A stretch of DNA of 64,000 nucleotides from contig CANRSN010000007.1 of the NCBI GenBank assembly GCA_947642455.1, positions 16,399 through 80,398 of the forward strand, in the 5' to 3' direction. The translations under genes and the position numbers were made by a program. The notes beneath the pieces were generated by a model, which saw nothing but the letters and a program-made list of their open reading frames with translations, did no database searches and was not told the origin of the DNA. The DNA is from an uncultured Clostridiaceae bacterium (GTDB lineage: Bacteria; Bacillota; Clostridia; TANB77; CAG-508). Positions 57,256-64,000 of the stretch are shown one piece after another (position 1 is the stretch's first letter; the number at the start of each line of letters is the position of its first letter).

Positions 57256-58859
57256 TACATTACCTCCATAATCTCATCTTCAAAATAATATTCTGGTATT
57301 ATATATACTTTTATATTATTGTCTTCAAAAATTTTTTCTTGCTCTGATGTAAGTAATATGTCTGATGAAATATATACTTTATTACATACATCTAATTCTT
57401 TTTGATTAATGCTAAATTCATCTAATTCTTCTTCAGTTAAATAAATTTTTATTTTAACATTATCTATTTCAATACCATTTTCTAATTGAATAAGATTTTT
57501 AATATTTGAAAGTAAATTATTATTTAGATTTTCTTTTTCATTATTTATTCTTGGTATATATGTACATCTATAGTACTTTAAATTTGATTTACTATTAGTT
57601 TTCCTTATTCTTTCATATGTTACCTTTTCACAAATTTCTTGTTCATTATTAGTACAAAGTATAAAATTTATTTTTGTTTTGTTACTAATTTCTTCTGCTG
57701 CTTGACCAGTTGTTCCTGTACCTGCAAAAAAATCTAATATAATATCATTTTCCTTAGTTGACGATTCTATTATCTTTTTTATAAACTCTACTGGCTTCGG
57801 ATAATCGAATGTGAGATTTAAGTTATTAATTTCTTTTGTTGCAACTTGATTCATATATATGTTATCTGTGAAAATTAGGCTATCTATAGGTTTCATATTG
57901 TTTTTTAATTGTTTTGCATAAGATTTGAAGATAAAACCTCTCTCATTTGGTTTTATTTTGTTTTTAAATTTTATTTTTCCTATTTTGATATACTGTTCCA
58001 AAGTATTTTTACTAAATGCCCAATATCTTCCCTTTGGTGGTAAATCGACCTGTCCTGTAATTGGATTTCTTATTTCAAAATACGTTGATGCTCCTCCACT
58101 TTTTGCTGATGGGTCACTACTTTTCCAATCTCCATTTGGGTCATTATCTGGATTTTTATAACCTTCTAACGATTTTTCAACACCATTAAATTTAAAATCT
58201 CCTTTTTTGTACACTAGGCAGTTTTCATGTTGTTGATTAAAGAATACATCTGCATCATTAGTTGAAGATTTCGTTTTTCTAATAAAATCTCCTACATAAT
58301 TATTTTCTCCAAAAATGCTATCACATAAAAGTTTCAAATTATGACATTCGTTTTCATCAATACTTATAAAAATTGCACTTCCTTTTGGGTCAAGCAATTT
58401 TTCTGCTATTATTAATCTCCTATTCATAAAAGATAACCATTTACTATGTTTATAGGAATCTTCTTTTCCTATAATGTTATCATCATATATAAAGTCATTA
58501 CTTCCACGATTATATGGTGGATCTATATAAATAATTTTTATTTTTCCTTTATGAGTTTTTTCTAATAAATATAAACTGTGCAAATTGTCTCCCTCTAATA
58601 AAAAATTGAATTTCTCATTAGAGTTATTCACAATTTCTTTTTCCTTTACTTCTTCAAAAACAGGTATTTGAGTTTCTAATTCCTTGTCAACTCGTTCTAT
58701 GTGTTCTTCCCATATTAACCCATATTTCTTTTTGGTTAATTCATTCTCAATTATTGACAAATTATTTAAAATGTGTTCGTCAGAAATGTTTTTCTTTATC
58801 TCATTTATTGTATTTATCATTTTATCTCTTTTTATTTTTGATAGATTTGTGGTTTCCAT
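57255..58859 (-). CDS. Type III restriction-modification methyltransferase subunit Mod
   Basis: N6-adenine methyltransferase and specificity subunit of the type III system, 534 residues. Beta-class order: IIYIDPPYNRGSNDFIYDD (catalytic DPPY, residues 113-116), a long variable recognition region, then ILDFFAGTGTTGQAAEE (AdoMet pocket) and a C-terminal domain. AAGGAG precedes the ATG. It shares a TAATG junction with res. I see no simple-sequence repeat in it that would indicate phase variation. Confidence 0.93.
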   Translation of the reverse strand: METTNLSKIKRDKMINTINEIKKNISDEHILNNLSIIENELTKKKYGLIWEEHIERVDKELETQIPVFEEVKEKEIVNNSNEKFNFLLEGDNLHSLYLLEKTHKGKIKIIYIDPPYNRGSNDFIYDDNIIGKEDSYKHSKWLSFMNRRLIIAEKLLDPKGSAIFISIDENECHNLKLLCDSIFGENNYVGDFIRKTKSSTNDADVFFNQQHENCLVYKKGDFKFNGVEKSLEGYKNPDNDPNGDWKSSDPSAKSGGASTYFEIRNPITGQVDLPPKGRYWAFSKNTLEQYIKIGKIKFKNKIKPNERGFIFKSYAKQLKNNMKPIDSLIFTDNIYMNQVATKEINNLNLTFDYPKPVEFIKKIIESSTKENDIILDFFAGTGTTGQAAEEISNKTKINFILCTNNEQEICEKVTYERIRKTNSKSNLKYYRCTYIPRINNEKENLNNNLLSNIKNLIQLENGIEIDNVKIKIYLTEEELDEFSINQKELDVCNKVYISSDILLTSEQEKIFEDNNIKVYIIPEYYFEDEIMEVM

Positions 58860-59021
58860 TTTTATAACTCCTTACATAGACATTATATAAAAAGCTAAAT
58901 TAAAGGTCAATACTAAAAACTATAAATTTATATATTTAGTAATTATTCCTTACTCCTATGAAAACAACTTTTTTTCATAGCAATAACTGAATGAATTATA
59001 TTAAAATATATTGCTAAACTG

Positions 59022-59050
59022 TTGAAATGTAATACAGTTTAAGTTATAAT
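59022..59050 (+). promoter_or_regulatory. Promoter of tRNA-Gly
   Basis: TTGAAA at 59022-59027, 17 bases, TATAAT at 59045-59050, 43 bases ahead of the tRNA. The rest of the 230-base gap after mod holds only a short CTATGAAA/TTTCATAG hairpin at 58957-58980. Confidence 0.75.
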
Positions 59051-59093
59051 ATTTTTATAGTTACTTTTCATCTTCTATTTTATAAGAAAATTT

Positions 59094-59168
<75 letters not shown>

Positions 59169-59176
59169 TTTATAGC

Positions 59177-59212
59177 AACTTACGAACTTTAAAGGGCTTC
59201 GTAAGTTTTTTT
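59177..59212 (+). terminator. Terminator of tRNA-Gly
   Basis: 10-bp stem AACTTACGAA (59177-59186) with TTCGTAAGTT (59198-59207), followed by a run of T. Confidence 0.8.
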
Positions 59213-59288
59213 CATTTTTAGAAAAGATGAATTGAACTTCATAAAAATATCAAAATGTTCTCTTATCGAAGAAAGGAGGGCATTTTTT

Positions 59289-59573
59289 ATGTTTGAGTTT
59301 GAAGTAATACAAGAACTAAAGCCAAATGATGAAATACTAGAAATTATTAAAAGCTATGAGTATAAAGTTAAAAATGGCAAAATTAAGCATTTAAAGGCTA
59401 CTAATTTACAATTTATTAAGCCAACTGAATATTTGATTACATATCCTACTACTCTTACTATACTTGAATATAAAGTAAATGAAATAGCTAATAAGAACTT
59501 TTACATTAAAGAACATAAGCAAAAATATAACTTAAAAGAAATTAAGCAAATTCTCATAGAATTAAAAAGTTAA
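59289..59573 (+). CDS. Small hypothetical protein at the element's left end
   Basis: 94 residues beginning MFEFEVIQELKPNDEIL, from the ATG at 59289, which has AAGGAGGG 8 bases ahead; the frame is open back to a TTG at 59232 without a ribosome site. Alternating charged and hydrophobic residues suggest a small alpha/beta fold. There is no membrane segment and no motif that I recognise. It lies between tRNA-Gly and the recombinase on the same strand. Confidence 0.65.
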   Translation: MFEFEVIQELKPNDEILEIIKSYEYKVKNGKIKHLKATNLQFIKPTEYLITYPTTLTILEYKVNEIANKNFYIKEHKQKYNLKEIKQILIELKS

Positions 59574-59652
59574 TATTATATTTTAAAATTTTTTAAAAAT
59601 TTGATTAACAAAACCTTAAAAAATTCACAGGAGATATAGGAGGGAATATTTT

Positions 59653-61458
59653 ATGAGATGTGGAGTTTATGTAAGAGTATCAACAGATGATCAAAGAGAT
59701 AATGGGTACTCTATTGATTCACAGTTACGAATGATAAAAGAATATTGTGAAAAGAACGATTACGATATTGTAGATGTATACAATGATGCAGGACATTCTG
59801 GAAAAGATTTAATGCGACCAGAAATGCAAAGATTACTAAAGGATATTAAATCACACAAAATTGAAATAATAGTTGCTATCAAAGTAGATAGATTAACTAG
59901 AAATAACTATGATGGTTTTTGGCTACTTAACTATTGTGAAGAACACGATGTTAAAATTGAGTTAATATTAGAGCCTTATGATGTATCTACTGCTAATGGT
60001 GAAATGATTTTTGGTATGAATTTAGTATTTGGACAAAGAGAAAGAAAAGAAATTGGAGCAAGAACAAAAAGAGCAATGGAAGAAATGGCATTAGAAAAAG
60101 TATACCCAGCTAAAGCACCTTATGGATATATTAGAAATGTAGAAACAGGTCATTTAGAAGTAGAGCCTATTGAAGCACAAGTAGTTAAAGAAATATTTGA
60201 ACTATGTAAGCAAGGTAATTCAAGTAGAGGAATTGCAACAGTTATGAAAGGTAGTGATGCTTATTTAAAAACAGGAAAATGGACAAGTGATAGAATTTAT
60301 AAGATACTTACTAATTCTATTTATATTGGTATATTTGAATATGGTAAATATTGTAGAAAACCACAAGATATTTTAAGAGTTGAAAATTACTGTGAACCAA
60401 TTATAGATATTGAAACATGGAATATCACAAGAAAAGTATTAGAAAGAAATAAACATTCAAATTATGGAGAACATATCCACTTATTTACTGGAATTGTAAG
60501 ATGTCCTAATTGTGGTAAAATACTATCTTCTACAAACTCTTTTAAATATAGTGGAACACCAAAAGAAAAAGTATATTATCATTTAACTTGCAAAAATCCT
60601 AATTGTAAATCAAAAGGAATACATTATAGTTCAGATAAAATAGAACAAAAATTAGTTAGAGTTTTAAATGAATTAACAAGATATATGTATGAGATGGATA
60701 GTGAAATTATAGTATGTAATTCAACTAAAACAAAAGACATTAAAAATATAGAAAAAGCCATTGAAAAACTAAAAATGCAAGAAAAAAAGTTAGTAGATTT
60801 ATACTTGAGTTCTACCTTAAATGTAGAAACAATTAACCATAAAAATGATGTAATTAAAAAAGAAATTGAAAACTTGAATAAGAAGAAACAGCAAATTGAT
60901 CCAAATAATGATTTTAAAGAATACACAATAGAATTATTAAAAAAGTTAGATTGTAATGTAGAAAATGGCGAAGTTATATCTAATAATAAAATTGCATTTA
61001 CATTTATTTTTAATAGTCTAAAAAGAAAAACAAAACAAGAATTAATAAAAAAATTAATTGATTGCATAGAAATAAGAAGAAACAAAAATTATGATATTGA
61101 AATTACAAATGTTAAATTTACAGAAGAGTTTATCTCCAAAAGTAGCAAAGAATATATAAAATATTTATATGAAATCTTAAAAAATAATAACATTGGATTT
61201 ATCTATAAAGAAGCAATTGATAGCACAGAATTAGAAAAATTAAAAGAGGACTATTTTGTATTTTCAGATGAAAAAATTGGAGAATATTCAAAAGAAGAAA
61301 TAGAAAAATATGTAGAACTATTACAAGAGCATTTTTATACAGATGGAGTTATAAATTGCCCACATATTGAAAATGGAAACATGATAGATAATTTAACATT
61401 AATACCAAGAAATACAAACAAAAATAGCAAGGAGGAAGCAAATTATGAAACATCTTAA
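59653..61458 (+). CDS. Large serine recombinase
   Basis: Integrase/excisionase-type serine recombinase, 601 residues. Catalytic resolvase domain (about 1-145) with Arg8 and Ser10 in YVRVSTDDQRDNGYSID, and KVDRLTRN carrying the active-site arginines. Recombinase domain (about 160-270: YPAKAPYGYIRN, SRGIATVM). Zinc ribbon at about 285-325 with CPNCGK and CKNPNCKSKG. A coiled coil follows (about 355-420), then a C-terminal extension. AGGAGGG precedes the ATG. No stop or frameshift is seen, so it looks functional; it most likely moves the element starting near the tRNA. Confidence 0.94.
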   Translation: MRCGVYVRVSTDDQRDNGYSIDSQLRMIKEYCEKNDYDIVDVYNDAGHSGKDLMRPEMQRLLKDIKSHKIEIIVAIKVDRLTRNNYDGFWLLNYCEEHDVKIELILEPYDVSTANGEMIFGMNLVFGQRERKEIGARTKRAMEEMALEKVYPAKAPYGYIRNVETGHLEVEPIEAQVVKEIFELCKQGNSSRGIATVMKGSDAYLKTGKWTSDRIYKILTNSIYIGIFEYGKYCRKPQDILRVENYCEPIIDIETWNITRKVLERNKHSNYGEHIHLFTGIVRCPNCGKILSSTNSFKYSGTPKEKVYYHLTCKNPNCKSKGIHYSSDKIEQKLVRVLNELTRYMYEMDSEIIVCNSTKTKDIKNIEKAIEKLKMQEKKLVDLYLSSTLNVETINHKNDVIKKEIENLNKKKQQIDPNNDFKEYTIELLKKLDCNVENGEVISNNKIAFTFIFNSLKRKTKQELIKKLIDCIEIRRNKNYDIEITNVKFTEEFISKSSKEYIKYLYEILKNNNIGFIYKEAIDSTELEKLKEDYFVFSDEKIGEYSKEEIEKYVELLQEHFYTDGVINCPHIENGNMIDNLTLIPRNTNKNSKEEANYETS

Positions 61459-61687
61459 TAAAGAAAATATAAACAAAAATCAAGTAGAAACAATAGAACA
61501 GTTTAAAGTACTTTCATATTTAAAAAGCACATTTAATTTTGATGAAATTGAATTATATTTATATGATAAAACTACAATAAAGTTAATTGATAAAAATAAA
61601 GTACAAGCATATTTTAAATATAATAAACAAACTAAAAAAATAGAATTTCATGAAAAAATACATTCAAAAAATGAATTAGAAAGATGA
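61445..61687 (+). CDS. Small protein overlapping the recombinase end
   Basis: 80 residues, starting 14 bases inside the recombinase gene behind AAGGAGG, so it is translationally coupled to it. The product is rich in Lys, Asn and Glu, with LKSTFNFDEIELYLYDKTT, and has no recognised domain. Its position directly after a large serine recombinase is one where directionality factors are sometimes found, but size and position are the only arguments. Confidence 0.65.
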   Translation: MKHLNKENINKNQVETIEQFKVLSYLKSTFNFDEIELYLYDKTTIKLIDKNKVQAYFKYNKQTKKIEFHEKIHSKNELER

Positions 61688-61794
61688 GATTTAGAAAAAA
61701 TCTTGTCCCAGCAAGCACTGAATTTGTCCTCCCTAGTCAAAATTCGAAATTTGGGATTAAATCCCAAGCCCTTTATAGAATAATGAAAGGATAG

Positions 61795-62124
61795 ATGAAA
61801 ATGATATTAAAAAATAATAGTGAAGATGTAAAAGTTTTAGTAAAATATTTTGAAAGTTTAAGTATAGAAGATAATTTAAAATTAAGTATAATTGTTATAC
61901 AAAGTGGTTTGATACAATTAAAAATTGATAAAGAGAAGTTAGTCGATATATTAAAGAATTTCCTGTGTATTTTTGATCAAAACTATAATAAAAACGCAAT
62001 GATTTCTTATAAAGATAATATGGATGTCTTTATATTAGCAAAGGTAATGGAAATGAATGAAAAAGACAAAAGAAATCTTATATTTGAAATAATATATAGT
62101 ATTTATTCAAGTATAAGATTTTAG
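61795..62124 (+). CDS. Hypothetical protein, 109 aa
   Basis: Begins MKMILKNNSEDVKVLVKYF behind AAAGGA. It looks all-helical and soluble; no motif is recognised. The 107 bases before it (61688-61794) hold a GGGATTAAATCCC palindrome at about 61753-61765. It is in the same direction as the recombinase genes and probably in the same transcript. Confidence 0.6.
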   Translation: MKMILKNNSEDVKVLVKYFESLSIEDNLKLSIIVIQSGLIQLKIDKEKLVDILKNFLCIFDQNYNKNAMISYKDNMDVFILAKVMEMNEKDKRNLIFEIIYSIYSSIRF

Positions 62125-62157
62125 CTGTAATTTCTCAAATTGCAAAGAGGTGTTAAT

Positions 62158-62186
62158 TTGACATTTTATGTAAAATATATTATAAT
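62158..62186 (+). promoter_or_regulatory. Consensus promoter for the LemA-like gene
   Basis: TTGACA at 62158-62163, 17 bases, TATAAT at 62181-62186: a perfect match. It drives a leader of about 160 bases to the ATG at 62354. An AGGAGGTG at 62251 inside this leader is followed only by an 11-codon frame. Confidence 0.8.
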
Positions 62187-62353
62187 AAAATTAAAAGCAT
62201 TTTTATTTTTGAAATATGTGGTGCTTATAAACTTTACTTAAATAATTTTAGGAGGTGAAAACTAGTAAAATTTTGTTAATGGTAACTTGAAAACTGAATA
62301 TTGTTGTAACTAATGCATTAATTATTAATTATCTTTAACAGGAGGAAATCATT

Positions 62354-62911
62354 ATGAAATTTAACAAAACTGTAGTAATTATTATTGTAGCCATTGTAGC
62401 AGTCATTCTTGCCGTCATTGTAGGAATTAACTCTGTAGCAGGGAATGCTATTGCTTACGAGGAAAAAGTAAAGGAAGCGAAGTCAAATATCAAAGTTGCA
62501 GAAAAACGAAGAGCAGATTTATATCCAACTCTTGCGGATGCTATTAAAGCTTATGATAAGCATGAAGCAGAAACACTTTTGAATGTTGTAAATGCTCGTA
62601 AAGAACAAGACGGAAGCCTTACAGATGCGAATGTAAATGAAATCAATGGGATAATTGATCTTGTAGTGGAGAAGTATCCAGACTTAAAAAGCCAAGACAA
62701 CTACAAAGAGTTTATGAAAGAATCATCTATGACAGAAAACAACATTCGTGATGTACGAACTGCATATAACACAACAGTAAGTCGCTATAACACATACACA
62801 CGGCATCCGCTTCGTAAATTCTTCCTTTCCATAACAGGTTATGAAAGAGTGGAATTTGAGAGACTTTCTTACGATGTTTCTGAAGATGCACCAACCAATC
62901 TTTTTGATTGA
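62354..62911 (+). CDS. LemA family membrane protein
   Basis: 185 residues with one N-terminal membrane helix (about 7-29) and a helical extracytoplasmic domain. The LemA pattern is visible as YEEKVKEAKSNIKVAEKRRADLYPTLADAIKAYDKHE and later NIRDVRTAYNTTVSRYNTYTRHPLRKF. The biological role of the family is unclear. AGGAGG precedes the ATG. Codon use is less AT-biased than in the recombinase, suggesting a different origin for this part of the element. It is 19 bases ahead of the next gene. Confidence 0.85.
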   Translation: MKFNKTVVIIIVAIVAVILAVIVGINSVAGNAIAYEEKVKEAKSNIKVAEKRRADLYPTLADAIKAYDKHEAETLLNVVNARKEQDGSLTDANVNEINGIIDLVVEKYPDLKSQDNYKEFMKESSMTENNIRDVRTAYNTTVSRYNTYTRHPLRKFFLSITGYERVEFERLSYDVSEDAPTNLFD

Positions 62912-62930
62912 AAGATAATGAGGTAGAAAT

Positions 62931-63659
62931 ATGGAAATAAAGAAAAGGGAGGTTATAGCTAGTGTCGTAATTGTCGCTTTTATGCTTATAGTAGGATTTG
63001 CTATTAGTGAAAAGATACGGCAAAGCTTGCTTGAAGATTATCAAGTATATGATACGGCAGTTCAAATTGATGATGACAAAGAATTGTTTGAGTATGGAAT
63101 GAAAACTAACGTTGGTTATTCGTTTGTATATGGAGAATTAAAAACGCTTGACCCAGTTTCATATTCAGAAGTTTCAGGACAATATTCCTATATCAAAAAG
63201 GAAGAACAGGAATATAGGAGACATTCTCGAACAGTTACGAAGACTTACACTGATTCAAAAGGTAAAACTCATACAAAGACAGAAACAGAATACTACTGGA
63301 CTTGGGATACCATGAGAACAGAAAGCAAGAAAGCAACCCAAATTTCATTTCTTGATGTTGAGTTTGCTTATGAAAAAATTCCATTTCCGCCAAGTCATCA
63401 ACTTGAAATTGTCAATACAGGCTATCATAAAAGAAATGTTTACTATGGTACAGAAACAGACTTTCAAGGAACACTTTTTACTTCATTGAAAGAAAACACT
63501 ATTAATAATACGAAATTTTACAAAAATCAAACCATTGCAGAGACAATAGAAAATTTGGAAACGGGAGCCGAAATTGTAATATTTTGGATTCTGTGGATTT
63601 TGCTAATCATTGGATTAGTTGTTGGATTCTATTATCTTGAAAATAAATGGTTAGATTAA
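62931..63659 (+). CDS. Two-helix membrane protein linked to LemA
   Basis: 242 residues. Hydrophobic helices lie near residues 10-27 and at the C-terminus (about 210-236, IVIFWILWILLIIGLVVGFYY). Between them is an extracytoplasmic domain with a charged stretch YRRHSRTVTKTYTDSKGKTH and an aromatic YYWTWD. The layout recalls TMEM43-like proteins, though I cannot confirm membership. It is co-transcribed with the LemA-like gene and followed by a terminator, so the two form a short operon. Confidence 0.7.
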   Translation: MEIKKREVIASVVIVAFMLIVGFAISEKIRQSLLEDYQVYDTAVQIDDDKELFEYGMKTNVGYSFVYGELKTLDPVSYSEVSGQYSYIKKEEQEYRRHSRTVTKTYTDSKGKTHTKTETEYYWTWDTMRTESKKATQISFLDVEFAYEKIPFPPSHQLEIVNTGYHKRNVYYGTETDFQGTLFTSLKENTINNTKFYKNQTIAETIENLETGAEIVIFWILWILLIIGLVVGFYYLENKWLD

Positions 63660-63671
63660 GCACTACAAAAA

Positions 63672-63697
63672 ATAAGCCAAGGAGTTCCTTGGCTTAT
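63672..63697 (+). terminator. Terminator of the LemA operon
   Basis: Perfect 12-bp stem ATAAGCCAAGGA (63672-63683) with TCCTTGGCTTAT (63686-63697), 12 bases past the stop. Confidence 0.75.
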
Positions 63698-63712
63698 CTA
63701 TTATAAAAGCAG

Positions 63713-63739
63713 TTGCTAGTTTTTTTATTTTATGCTATA
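63713..63739 (+). promoter_or_regulatory. Promoter of the attenuated gene
   Basis: TTGCTA about 17 bases upstream of TATACT (ending near 63739). It precedes a leader of more than 200 bases containing a leader peptide and hairpins. Confidence 0.6.
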
Positions 63740-63797
63740 CTAATTTTAACAGTTGATGAGTCAATTATTTTTTTGAGCAAAATGTGGGAGGAACACT

Positions 63798-63827
63798 ATG
63801 AGAAATAAGCGTTTTTTTCGCAAATAA
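63798..63827 (+). CDS. Leader peptide MRNKRFFRK
   Basis: Nine-codon frame with a strong ribosome site (GGGAGGA, 7 bases ahead). It is immediately followed by CCTCCT, which can pair with that ribosome site, and by AAAACGCT, which can pair with AGCGTTTT inside the frame. Such a short, well-initiated frame in front of a terminator is the mark of ribosome-mediated attenuation. Confidence 0.7.
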   Translation: MRNKRFFRK

Positions 63828-63850
63828 CCTCCTAAAACGCTCCAACGACG

Positions 63851-63917
63851 TATCTGTTCGAACTTTTTATAGAACAGATAGATATGAAAATCAATCAGTA
63901 AAATGGTTGATTTTTTT
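63851..63917 (+). promoter_or_regulatory. Attenuator: paired hairpins ending in a terminator
   Basis: Hairpin TATCTGTTC (63851-63859) with GAACAGATA (63872-63880), then the terminator AAAATCAATCA (63887-63897) with TGGTTGATTTT (63904-63914) and a T-run to 63917. The main gene starts 43 bases later. Stalling on the leader frame would change which stems form. Confidence 0.7.
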
Positions 63918-63959
63918 GTTTGTGAAAAAAATCTTCCAACAGAAAGGAGGATTATTTTT

Positions 63960-64000
63960 ATGGTTAAGATAATTAAGCAAGAACTAGAATTTGAGGAATG
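63960..64000 (+). CDS. Start of an attenuator-controlled gene, cut by the window end
   Basis: Only 13 codons are present: MVKIIKQELEFEE. AAAGGAGG lies 9 bases before the ATG. The gene is expected to be inducible by whatever stalls ribosomes on the leader peptide. No family can be named from this fragment. Confidence 0.6.
   Translation, partial: MVKIIKQELEFEE

Noticed and set aside
60624-61085. 153-residue minus-strand frame inside the serine recombinase
   Set aside because: It is a shadow of the Lys/Asn-rich coiled-coil region; no ribosome site or motif.
62251-62290. Leader peptide in the LemA mRNA (11 codons after AGGAGGTG)
   Set aside because: The only start is a GTG inside the ribosome site and no terminator or alternative hairpins follow, so attenuation is not supported.

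Overview
The window is a strongly AT-rich chromosomal segment from a spore-forming Firmicute of the Clostridia type. Support comes from SpoIIM next to XerD, SpoVT, the germination protease Gpr, a Spo0A-type DNA-binding domain, RNase Y, the rimP-nusA-ylxR-ylxQ-infB-rbfA-nrnA-truB gene order, a pheST operon behind a T-box, and 6S RNA. I cannot name a species from sequence alone.

Layout. 1-12.2 kb (all minus strand): N-terminal part of a class A penicillin-binding protein, RNase Y, XerD-like recombinase, SpoIIM, a heterodimeric ABC exporter and a NatAB-like ABC-2 exporter; one tiny plus-strand gene (1400-1567) sits among them. 12.2-15.1 kb: a plus-strand accessory patch with an Rpn-type PD-(D/E)XK nuclease and an orphan DNA methyltransferase whose catalytic tetrapeptide is DILY instead of DPPY. 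15.1-36.2 kb (minus): calcium-type P-ATPase, pyruvate kinase, 6S RNA, the translation/transcription operon rimP to truB with an IF2 carrying a long Asn-rich linker, a stand-alone Spo0A_C protein, gpr, holA, ruvC, glycogen debranching enzyme, yvcK, murB. 36.4-38.2 kb (plus): an unrecognised two-gene unit of a soluble protein and a four-helix membrane protein. 38.3-54.7 kb (minus): tcdA, spoVT, a KAP-type P-loop NTPase, comF, a REP-associated transposase flanked by 43-bp inverted REP copies, recD2, tmk, pheT, pheS with a Phe T-box, clpX, clpP, tig. 55-58.9 kb (minus): a type III restriction-modification pair. 59.1 kb: tRNA-Gly. 59.2-64 kb (plus): the left part of an integrated element with a large serine recombinase, small unknown genes, a LemA-like protein, a membrane protein and, at the edge, a leader-peptide/terminator attenuator in front of a truncated gene.

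Two patterns run through the whole window. First, housekeeping genes are almost all on the minus strand, while every confident plus-strand protein gene looks accessory (small orphan, Rpn nuclease, methyltransferase, membrane pair, integrated element). Second, at least five long, nearly palindromic non-coding elements (about 170-230 bp) of one family, plus truncated and core-deleted copies, are scattered between genes. They share an asymmetric centre (ACTGGCTTCG...CTCTGGGTCATG...GAGCTTCCCTGCGC) inside long inverted arms. A second mobile repeat system, the REP/transposase pair at 42.6-43.8 kb, has inserted between recD2 and comF so that REP sequence now codes for the last residues of RecD2 and the first residues of ComF, which has lost its usual zinc ribbon.

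The most promising candidates for an undescribed system are the 36.4-38.2 kb soluble/membrane pair, the KAP NTPase at 40-42 kb, the palindromic repeat family, and the attenuated gene entering at 63.96 kb.
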